DNA of 64,000 bases, taken from assembly GCA_965644295.1 (NCBI GenBank), contig CBFFRP010000032.1:59208-123207 (forward strand), read 5' to 3'. Positions 48,360 through 57,858 of this stretch are shown here, in pieces (position 1 is the first letter of the stretch; the number at the start of each line of letters is the position of its first letter). Source of the stretch: Paraphysomonas bandaiensis. Its lineage: Eukaryota > Chrysophyceae. The notes under the pieces were generated by a model. That model ran no database searches, was not told the origin of the DNA, and was given only the letters and a program-made list of their open reading frames with translations. A program made the translations under genes and the position numbers.

Positions 48360-48666
48360 TATTGAACTACAACCAACTCCTACGTGCGTACTTGAAGTTT
48401 GGTAAAGTCAATCGCTAGTAGTTATCCTGTATTCTATGTAGCAATGAAATACAGAATATACATGACTACAGTATAGGAGTAGCTATTACAAGTATACAAA
48501 GAAACTGAAAATATAGTAGCTGTTAAAGATATGATTTGTAGAACAGAATGTTGATGTTGGTAAATGACGTGGTTCCTAACTCACAGGGCTACAACATCAT
48601 AAACTTACTATATCTCCTATAATATCAATCAGTCAATATTGCACTAACTAAAAGCGTAAATTAATA
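48360..48666 (+). repeat. 3' LTR of the copia element
   Basis: 307 bp, identical to the 5' LTR, preceded by the polypurine tract and followed by target-site copy CATAC at 48667-48671. Confidence 0.95.
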
Positions 48667-48691
48667 CATACATACATGTAGTGAATGTCTT

Positions 48692-48863
48692 AATATTAGC
48701 AATAGGCGTTTACGAGTCAGAACTAATGTAGCAAAGCAACTTAACTAACTAGTGCTTAACCCTAATATCCGCTCGCGCGCCACCGCAAGCACCAAGGTGC
48801 AATCACTTTCGCTCTATCGCTCAAAGCAAACAAGTGAGCAAGCAGAATGATGATATACCTGAA
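48692..48863. repeat. Dispersed repeat family 1, copy B
   Basis: Same block order as 15996-16207, including ATTAGCAATAGGCG, GCAAGCACCAAGGTGC and AAGCAGAATG-TGATATACCTGA. It begins only about 20 bp beyond the copia target duplication, so the copia element inserted beside it. Confidence 0.65.
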
Positions 48864-49028
48864 AATGCATATATATATGGCTAGTTAGTGATTCACAATA
48901 GTCGTAATAAACATCTTGATTTCAAATTAGATATCTATATACGTTATAATATCAGCATGGAAGTCTTCTTCAGTTACGTCATATTCTAATATATGTCATT
49001 TTCAAACAAACTGAATTTCCCCTATTAA

Positions 49029-49133
49029 AGGCCTGGTAACAGTTAATGACCCATTTCCCCGCTATTATAATAGCCATTAACAAATATGTTCCGGGAATTA
49101 CAATGGCCATTAATGGTAGGGTCGATGACTAAC
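49029..49133 (+). repeat. Dispersed repeat family 2, copy B
   Basis: It matches the reverse complement of 20500-20612: GTTAATGACCCATT, CCCCGC, TATAATAGCCATTAA, AAATATGTT. It starts GGCCTGGTAA, as does the other end of copy A, in keeping with terminal inverted repeats. Confidence 0.55.
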
Positions 49134-49665
49134 TCTAGATTATATCAATCATAATATATAGTGTGGGGGTATCTTAATTACTAATTAGGTAAAGAGATAC
49201 AGACTACAAATCATAACTACACATCATCATTTTTCTCGCTCTCCACTAGCACATCAAGATCTTGCTGCAAAGCTTCCAGGCCCTTTGAGGTGGCTTAATG
49301 CTTTTAATTGATTGTTGTGATGCAAGTACTTTCTGTATTAAATAATAAACGATGTAGTAGTAATGAGACGATTGTAGTAACACATCAATCACCAACACCA
49401 ACTTTCTCTACAGGTTTTATCTTTAACAGGTACTGTATTTTCAGTTTCTTTGTATATTATATTCTTACTCCTACTTCTGTTGTCATGTATGCAAATCAAA
49501 CTAGGACATCCTTTAATTTCGCCGAGAATGTACCACATGCTTAAAAATTCTAATCAATCGCACAGTGTCTAGTGACAAATGATATTTTAAAGACAGCAAT
49601 AATGTTTGAGTTATAGATAGATAGCAATCAATCAACTACACGACGTGTTTACGGTTATGAAAAAT

Positions 49666-50406
49666 CTACAAGCCAATATAATAATCACAATTATAAGATT
49701 TCCATTTTTTTTGTAAATCATTAGGCAATTGTCCCCATGATACGCCAGTAACAACACTATAATCTCTCTTCCATCCATTGCACATATCGATTACTTCATT
49801 CTCCTCAGGGAAATCGGCGCCCTCTTCACCGCTTTCAACCCCACCGTAATTCTCAAAATTGCCGATATTCTCAAACTCCTCTTCTCGTTGCACAGGATCG
49901 AAGTATTGAGATTCTTCTCGTTGTGCTTCAGATTCAAACAAATCGTCTATGAGGTTACCCAGGGCCTCAGGGTCTTTGTATTTGTCCTCCACAACATATT
50001 GAGACATAGGAGGGGCAGGCTGTGCAGCAAGTGTCAACGCAATTCGCACAGCTTCATCTTTGGAATGATCGACTAACTTCTGCATTTCGATAGCATCTAT
50101 GGTGGCAAGTTTCGCTTGCAGTTCATTTATCACTTTTTCAGTTAATAAACTATTTTTCACCATCTATTGAAATCTGTTAAGGCCAGATAGTGCATGCGGG
50201 TCGTAACATACCTGGGACTCAACCTCCAGAAGCCTTCTCTCCATCGCCTTCACGTAGTCATCCATATCTCCCAGTCCACTAGATTGAACACATTTCATCG
50301 CGTGCCAATAATTGAATCCTATGATGAAAACTCCAGCAAATAATATAAAAGCAGCTGCAGTTGTAATTGAAATCTGTCCCTTCTTTTGCCCATGCCCATC
50401 CGACAT
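49666..50406 (-). CDS. Small single-pass membrane protein, family not recognised
   Basis: Two exons, 50406-50212 and 50163-49666, joined in phase 0 by a 48-bp intron, giving 230 residues. After a short polar N-terminus there is one transmembrane helix (about 14-34, TTAAAFILFAGVFIIGFNYW) without a signal-peptide cleavage site. An amphipathic, probably coiled-coil segment follows (about 48-115), then an acidic region. The C-terminus is unusual: CNGWKRDYSVVTGVSWGQLP followed by LQKKWKSYNCDYYIGL, with two Cys and many aromatics, as in a small folded module. I do not recognise the family. The topology suggests a type II or tail-out membrane protein. It is divergent from the GST-like gene. Confidence 0.7.
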
Positions 50407-50806
50407 GATCCTGACTATTTGATAACTAGCAATAGCGTATAATTGAGGTCACAAGTTAAGCTACTGCGACTGCTAGGACGTCCTCCTTGTGCATGTATGT
50501 TAGTATATGGTTTCATGTGATGCGATGGTGTCAGACAATACAGTACTCAGCTCTGTATGCTCCCATGCGGTATACCGCCGTATAAAAGACTTTGTATTCT
50601 GCTGCACAGCAGAGTGCACACTGCACAGGTACACAGCAGCAGTATGTACAGCGCCGATCTCACTAAGAGAAAGATCACATCCACACTCCTCTACACAGCA
50701 GACCATACAGATACATACAGAGTATAGTTCTGGTCTCCCCGGGACTATATATTCTCAGCGAGTGTGTTTGTGCCTCTAGTAAGGTTACGTATATCCTAAC
50801 GTAGTA
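50407..50806. promoter_or_regulatory. Shared divergent upstream region, membrane protein (-) / GST-like (+)
   Basis: 400 bp between divergent starts. It has GTATAC at 50570 within GCGGTATACCGC, a TATAAAAG immediately after it (50581), and ACAGCAGCAGTATG at 50633. A TATA-like box beside the shared motifs makes a promoter role more credible here than elsewhere. Confidence 0.5.
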
Positions 50807-52204
50807 ATGAGTTCATCCGATGACGTGTGTCTGATTGTGGCCAAGGGGTCGGAGTATGCGATAAAGGTTAATGATATTCATTGGCTGCTTTATGTATCTC
50901 ACCTCATCTGTGTGTCTAGGGTTTAGTTGCTCTTGATGTATCTGGCATTCCGTACACTACTTATATTGGTACATTATAGTGACTGTTTTGTGTGTATTGA
51001 CAAGTCCGAATAGTTGATATAACACGACTGAAGAAAATATTGAACCCACCACATCTTGTACCAGTCCTCTGCTTCAACTCAGAAGTAGTCCCGGATACCA
51101 CTGATATCATGAAGTTCTTGGATACAAAGGTATGACATATCTTGTACTTTGTGTTTGTTCTTTCCACATATGTTTATAATGTATGTTCCAGCTCCCATCT
51201 CCAGTGTTTTTTCCATCGCCAGAAAGCGATGTTGGCCGCTTAGTTGCTACGACAGAAGAAGAAATAGACTCTGTTCTTAGTCCCCTATTGCGGTACTTTG
51301 CATGGTATGACGCTGACGGATACAACCGAGCTTTAGGTGATCGTTAGTGCGTATAGCAAGGCGACATATAAATGCCTACTTCTATCCCGTGTTTTACAGG
51401 TCCTATAATAAGGAATCTCTTTCCGTGGGGTCTCCAGTGGACGGCTGATTGGGTCTTACGGGGTACCAGAAAGTAAGGCAACTTTTCTTTGTTCTACCTA
51501 ATGTTTACGTTTTTCTTGAAACAGCAAAATGAAAACGATTCTTGGACAGGCAGGTAATAGTTTGCACGGAAATGGTATTCAACTCTCAACGCTCTCCATT
51601 TCTAGTGCCTGATCTAGATGTAGAGGACCCAAAAGCCGTACGCCAGAAACTTGATGATCTCTTGGCAAAGTACGTAGCCGTAATATGATCTCCGTGATGT
51701 AACATTATTTTCTCCCACTGTACACGACAACTAGATATGAGTCTATGTTCCCAACGGCCTTCGATACTTCCGACGATTCATCTCGTCGAGGACCTTATTT
51801 GTGTGGCACAGAGCGACCAAGTAGCGCCGATTGTGGACTCTATGCAATGTAAACCCGATTTGTCAATGTTACTTGTACTAGTGTGTTGTTTTACAGCTTA
51901 CGAAGTTCTATTTAATCCCAATACACTGCCATTATTACAGGCTTCAAAGATTGGTGTCGACTTCAGGGGATTCCAATGTTCCTCCCTGTCTTCCCGACCT
52001 CTTGAAACCATATCCCGCCTTGCAGGTTTATAATAAGGCTTGCAGCGATTATTCATGATACCACACACAATCGTTATTTTATACCCTGTATAACATTGTT
52101 GACAGGCGTATATGAAACGCATGGAAACTGAATATCCTGTGGTGATGCTAGGAAGCAAGCGCCGTCCTCGTGATGCCCCGAAACCACCGGCTCTTGTAGG
52201 CTAG
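50807..52204 (+). CDS. Glutathione S-transferase-like protein
   Basis: Ten small exons fit in phase: 50807-50866, 50920-50968, 51014-51129, 51192-51336, 51400-51472, 51525-51553, 51606-51669, 51735-51848, 51941-52025 and 52106-52204, giving 277 residues. The N-terminal part is thioredoxin-like: ALDVSGIPYTTY, then NPPHLVPVL (the Val-Pro pair typical of the GST cis-proline loop) and TDIMKFLD. The C-terminal part is helical, with YLCGTERPSSADCGLYAM (the conserved helix start of GSTs) and LKPYPALQAYMKRME near the end. The overall layout could be a cytosolic GST or a metaxin/FAXC-type relative. I see no clear catalytic Tyr/Ser/Cys at the N-terminus, so enzyme activity is uncertain. Every exon except the last is under 150 bp, unlike the neighbours. 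Confidence 0.72.
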
Positions 52205-52790
52205 TGTCATCAATTTGGTACATATGTCGAAGATTCTTTGTTCAGTTATACATGCGTCTTACTTTTCTTTCTGGAATATGACATGCTACTCACTGTATTC
52301 TTGAAATAGGTTGCTTATCGTAATAAGAAGGTCGATGAATTGTGAATTTCTTCTGTATTTATCAGCAGCATGAATTTGGCACCTCATATATATAGCACGT
52401 AATTAAACCTCTTCGCTATCAGTTTTCTTCTTCAAGAGACATAGTATACAGCCCTATCCACAAACCTATGGGCATATCCACAATATCGAGAACAGCTAAC
52501 TGTTATAAAAAACTCAATGCAGTACAAAATAACATCAACGGAGTCATCATAGAGTAGTTTGCAAAATCTTAATATTTCGAATTATTGGCTATTATGGTAC
52601 TCAATACAAAATTATTACACGAAAACTACTATTCCAGCAAGAAATGATGCACTCGAGCTATATGGACAATTTTCTGGGGAAATAGTTGCGGTATTCACTA
52701 GAAGTCGGCTCTATTCGCAAAGATCCATACGATAACCTCCGTGAGTAACCGCTCTCTTCCTACTATATTGGACAACAAAAACATAAAGAG
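52205..52790. other. Intergenic between convergent GST-like and OSCA genes
   Basis: AT-rich 3' flanks of two convergent genes; no coding frame or repeat was recognised. Confidence 0.5.
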
Positions 52791-55700
52791 TTAAGATACG
52801 AGTTGGTGCACTGATGTAGCAAGCACTACCTGCAGAATGGGGCACTTTTCCTCCATGTGCCTACTCGAGTTACCAGCTCCACCAAGCAATTCATCGATCT
52901 GGTTCTCCACCATTTCGTCGTCTATCTCTTCCAAACTCGGCGTGTACTGGGCACTGAGCCTAGATGAATCTAAACCAAAACAAATAACAATGACACAAGT
53001 GCAAACAATATAACGAAATGTATATTACCCCTTTGCCCTGGATCCAATGATTCATTGGATTCGATATCGCCTCCACCTCTCCTTGAGGTGGATGTTTCTG
53101 AATTCTGGCAAGAACTAAGAGTTGACAGCAACACACCATCTCCTGAGGGCCTTGGTGCCACATACGCCCCAACATATCCACCGCCATCGCTTGGTCCATC
53201 TGTCGAATCCCTAAACGACTTACCTGTACGGGAGGACATATCAACGGTATTTGGATTGCGATAACGCTCAGGTTTGAGAGACTCCTCCGAGAGTGATGGT
53301 TGGCGGAACAGATTCACGTTGAAAGCATCAGCAGCCGTTTCTTGATTATACTTTTTTAGTTCAGAATTTAATTCATCTATCTCAACTGCACACTCCAGTG
53401 ACATCGCCTATATAGCAGGTAATACCAGTCAATTATACTTCCACATTTCAATTAAGTGCACAAATAACATTCAACATACAGAGCGGTACCATCAACATTG
53501 TATACATACCGCAGATGGGGTTTTGAATTTCCGATTACAGAAATCCCAAAAGTATGCCAACAGGAAAGGAAGTGGAAACATGAGATAAAACGGCCCACTG
53601 TAAAATGCCTTCTTCAAACCAAGGTATCCCAGCAAGACAAGTGAGGCACAAATAAAGATAATCATCGATCGATTGAACACTTGATACCACATGTTTCCGC
53701 CAGACTGGTACTCATTTACATACACATAAAGCAACTGATACTTGTACATGAGGTACGCAAAAGCAAAGAACAGTGCACCAAATGGAACCAGCAAAGGTGC
53801 GATGCACATATAAGTTGTCAGAATCATCAACACCATGAGCAAATTGGGATATATCCAACCGTAGCAAATCTGATAATCCTCAAAGACACCAGAGCGTAAC
53901 TCTCGTCGGGTGAACTTCTTCTTGTCGAAACAAGTTTTGACACCTATGATTGTGAGAAGCGGCCATACACGAAGCATTTCAAAGGGAACAGCAGTGAGAG
54001 TCTTTACTATGAGAAGGTTGGCAAAGTATATTGACACCTGTATAGATATTAGAAGATTGAAGCGGTTATACCACATTTACATGCGTATACAAGTACGTAC
54101 TTGAGGAAGAGATTCACCAAGAATAGTTAGTATGCTTCCAGGATTATCAAGGATATCATGAATCCCCCCAATTATGGTACCAGCCGTCACGGTGACATAT
54201 ACGTTAGCCAACTGGTAATAGAAGTAGCGCGTCATAATTAAATCCTGAATTTCACTCTCGCACTTCAGTCCTTCGTAAAATCTAGATGTGAAGTCGAATA
54301 TGAAGGGTAGAACGGCAAGCAGTATAAGCAAAACCATCACAGCTAGGTATTGATTTAAAAGTTTATAGACCAAAGAGTCTTGGTATGCCTGAAGCCAGGA
54401 GTAGTCTTCCGCCAAATTATCAAGATTAGAGTATGCGTTGATCGATGCTACTACTGCAGACCAAAATACAGCCATGATTCCAAACACCATACCGGCAATC
54501 TGATGTCTAGCAGATACTTGGGACTGAGGTGTGGACACATTTTCCCATAGGATATCTTTCGTGTTGGGTGCCGGCTTCACATTCATTTCAAAATACTCGT
54601 GAGAAAGAAGCATTTGATAAGCTACGCTCTTAGATACACGTGACTTGAATGTCACAAAGGCGGTGGATGAGGTCGAGTAGTAAGCACCTAACGTGAGAAG
54701 TTCCAATGTGCGAGTTGCCTCCAGTACGCCCCGTATCGCTCCCTTACCAGCAACTCTCGCAGTGCGCACACTCTCACTTGCAAACTCATTGAAAGAATTC
54801 CCTGCAAGAGATGCTGCATCTCCCACGATACGCTTACCCACATCTAATACCCCGTTGTCGGACTTAGTCTTTTGGGGGGTCTCTGGGTCGCGACTAGAAA
54901 ACTCACTGCTTGCACACTTTGACATCTCTGGACTTTCCTCCGGACTAGATGCAGGTGAGTGAAGAGGGGATGTCAAGTCAGATGGAAGCCACCCACTTTT
55001 GCGGCGCTTATCTGCAAAAGGAGACACGATCCGCTGGGTTAAATTCTTGCGCGCATTCACCAAACTTTCTGCAGACTTCGTTTGAATGTATTCTATCATA
55101 TTACTTACGCGACTCTCCGGGTGAAGCCGCTTTAGTTTTTCCGACTGAATAGCGTCATTCTTCCTCGTATTTCGGAGGAATTCCTGCTGCAGCTGTCTCA
55201 CAGTCTCGTTTTCTCGACTAAGAATATACGAATGGTGCTGAATGGAATCCACTTTGATATAACCGCAAACAGTTCCGTAATCTAACATCCCTTGGCTAAA
55301 AAATTGAGTAGAAATATCGCTTGGTTTCGTATCGCTATTTTCTATCATGGTGGAGTCTCGTGGGGTCTCTATTTCTTCACGTATTGCAGACAAGTGTTGC
55401 TTGGCCCTCTCACTAATATCAATGCCCCCTGGAATTCAATACCGTTAAAAGAAGACACGAAGCTATCAGGATATCATACAACGCACTCACGAATAGTTAG
55501 ATTTCTAGGATATCATAACGACTCACCTACACTGCTTCCGCGACACACATTTTCCATGTCCTCTTTGATACTAAGGTAATATGATCTGGATAAGAGTATA
55601 GTAGGACGCTTTCCCGTTGCATTCCACAAGGCAATCGCTTTCTCTAGCTGGTTTCTTATCTGCAATTGTAGTTATAAGGCGGAAATTTCCTTTCTGGTAA

Positions 55701-56760
55701 CAATTAACAGAACCTTCCTTCGTTCTTCACAAAGAGTCTCTAGCTGCTTTAAATCCAGCATTACCTCCACCGCAAACACATCCCCTACGATATCAGCTTT
55801 TATGATAGAAACCAAATAATAATATTAACATGACGCTACATCAGCACCACGGATCAGCACAGGACACTGATGCACACCCTGATAGCCATACCAGGAAAGA
55901 GTTTTTCGAAGAAATCTTTAAGAGCAGGTGCGGACTGGAGAGCAATAGGAACGTTCTCTAGCATAATGGTGTAGTGTGTCTGCGGTGCTGTGTCTGGATC
56001 TCCCTGGATATAGTCACAATACTGGCCTACTATATAGTGCTGAACATACAATAGCTTACCTGAATGAGATACTCCAGCCGTTTAAGCACAAAGTGTTTGT
56101 ATTCCATATAGAAGAGATGACAAGCGTATGCCATGAATATGTAACTAAATATCGCAGGAACCCACAATTTCTGTCCCATATACCCATCGACATCACCGTC
56201 AACAACATTAGCTAAGGTGTACTTATTCCATCTGCACGTATAAATCACCATAACAATAACAATAATAATATACTTACGCGCCAAATCCACCATTCGCGTT
56301 ACCGTACAATGGCACAAGTAGCACAAGTCCCCAAAACATTATAAAACAGCTCAACCTGCTCAATTTGAGTTAGCCCGACAGAATTTATAGACAAAATCTT
56401 ACTTTAAGCATATCGCTAAGAACCTCAAGAGCATATATCCGTCCAGCCCAACCATATGCAAGAATTCATCCCCAGAAATCATATATATATGCCTCACCCA
56501 CCCCAAGAAATATCGCGGCGGCTTTGATGGAACCCTGTTAGTGGCCTGAAACTACATCACTGCAACACACTTATACAGAGTGAGAGAAAAACCTCGAATC
56601 TCTTTTTGATTCGCTTCATATATATGAGCTTCAAGTGTCGACATAGTTCGAATAATATTAAGAGGATCCCAAATATGACGAGATTGATATATATGGTATA
56701 GAAGAGGCCTTGTGTATCACTGGCGGCCTGCTCGAGGCGCCGATGGCTTGAGTCGGCCAT
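52791..56760 (-). CDS. OSCA/TMEM63 (CSC1-like) mechanosensitive ion channel
   Basis: Eleven exons in phase: 56760-56593, 56545-56403, 56355-56278, 56231-56060, 56003-55892, 55796-55714, 55659-55527, 55428-54101, 54037-53510, 53407-53029 and 52969-52791, about 1,100 residues. Exon 1 holds transmembrane helix 0; exons 2-4 hold GWVRHIYMISGDEFLHMVGLD, GLVLLVPLYGNANGG and the next helix. The cytosolic RNA-recognition-like domain follows (YTIMLENVP, FFEKLFPADIVGDVFAVEVMLD) with a long Ser/Pro-rich insert. Then TFKSRVSKSVAYQML, WENVSTPQSQVSARHQ and the 7-helix pore region. GWIYPNLLMVLMILTTYMC, PFGALFFAFAYLMYKYQLLYV and YQSGGNMWYQVFNR are OSCA signatures. The family forms dimeric, stretch-gated cation channels. 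The end is either TAA at 52791 or an earlier TAG after a last intron. Confidence 0.9.
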
Positions 56761-57372
56761 GCGAACAGATCGTTCACTAATATTTAATTATATGAGAGGT
56801 GACCGGGCGGTGTGTGCTGCATACATACATTAGATACCATCTTCACACACGCTCCGTGCATTAAATCTGTGCTGTGGTGTACCTCTGCACTGGTACGTAT
56901 ATATGAGGGCACTTCTTGTACAGCCATACACACCATGCTGACACAGCAGTATGATGTCATATAGAGGTGTATATACAAGTATACCGCTGTATGTATCAAC
57001 GTACAGTACAGCAGAAGTATATGCTGATGTACAGTGTATTTGACCAGAGTTTTATGGGATTCGATCAGCAGTTTCCTCTCCCACACTGCTCTGCTCTGCT
57101 CTGCACTGGAATTTACCGACATCGAAGAGGTTCAGTATTCTATTCTTCAACAATGCTACTCTGTTCCCCTCAGCTCTGATAGTTTTGCGTATGATATATA
57201 TGAATATCTATTGATCGTTGTATTAGTTGGGGTTGTATAGTGGAGGGGTCGGGCCTCAAGATTATACACATATATTGTTCGTGACTCCATAAGGTGTGGG
57301 TGTATGAGTGAAACTTAGAGACTGACATTCTAGTCAATGACAATAGTTGAACACTGTCATTGAGATAAATTT
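56761..57372. promoter_or_regulatory. Shared divergent upstream region, OSCA (-) / membrane ORF (+)
   Basis: 612 bp between divergent starts, with ACACAGCAGTATG at 56941, GTATAC at 56979, and GTACAGTACAGCAG just after 57000. The motif set matches the other divergent gaps. Promoter function is inferred. Confidence 0.45.
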
Positions 57373-57747
57373 ATGAATATGAACAGCACTGATGTATACA
57401 ATGACGACAGTGAATCGAATATATTTGGTTCCACTAATAATGGTTACTATCTGTTTGGTGCGTTTGCTATGGTAGCGGCATATCTAACTCTGTGTTCTGA
57501 GGCCTTGAACTCCTTAGAAATTTTTACTTTGGGAACATCATACCACTTAATGTTACAACGGATGTATCGAGAAATAATGATGGTGGGTTTCGCATCATTT
57601 GTTTTCACGATACTAGATCAAACTGAAGTTAAACTGTCGACTGCGTTTTATCGAGCCTTCGGATTTGCCGACATATGTTGTTTCGTGATGGCATCATTTT
57701 TCTGTGTTCAAGGCATTTTTATTATGGTGGGATCTACTTTTTCCTAG
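57373..57747 (+). CDS. Multi-pass membrane ORF, possibly truncated
   Basis: 124 residues from ATG to TAG. Three hydrophobic stretches lie at about 25-45, 68-83 and 98-120, separated by LEIFTLGTSYHLMLQRMYRE and a short Lys/Thr loop. The family is not recognised; the amphipathic helix followed by MMVGFASFVFTIL loosely recalls 7-helix families such as MLO, but that is not enough for a call. It ends just before the abrupt change to A/C-rich sequence. It may therefore be a 5' fragment of a larger gene cut by the downstream element, or its first exon. Confidence 0.45.
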   Translation: MNMNSTDVYNDDSESNIFGSTNNGYYLFGAFAMVAAYLTLCSEALNSLEIFTLGTSYHLMLQRMYREIMMVGFASFVFTILDQTEVKLSTAFYRAFGFADICCFVMASFFCVQGIFIMVGSTFS

Positions 57748-57858
57748 CTCTAGGAAGCTACAGGCACCATTTAAGAAAACTGCTTATTACAAGCTCTACC
57801 TCGGTCAACATGACCACATCCACCTCACGGTGACCACACTACAACTACAAATTGTCCC

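Larger units (their letters stand above)
43571..48666 (+). mobile_element. Ty1/copia LTR retrotransposon, identical LTRs, defective pol
   Basis: 5,096 bp bounded by two identical 307-bp LTRs (43571-43877 and 48360-48666). It is flanked by a 5-bp duplication CATAC (43566-43570 and 48667-48671). Internal order is gag with two CCHC knuckles, protease, integrase, reverse transcriptase, RNase H; integrase before RT defines the copia type. A purine run (GAGTGGGAG, 48351-48359) before the 3' LTR is the polypurine tract. The LTRs begin TATTGA and end TTAATA, an imperfect inverted pair, not TG...CA. Identical LTRs mean recent insertion, yet the RT carries a frame-breaking deletion at about 47318. Confidence 0.95.
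48672..49665. other. Intergenic with two dispersed-repeat copies
   Basis: No supported gene. It contains repeat family 1 copy B (48692-48863) and repeat family 2 copy B (49029-49133), both listed separately. The remainder is AT-rich and leads to the 3' end of the small membrane-protein gene. Confidence 0.5.
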
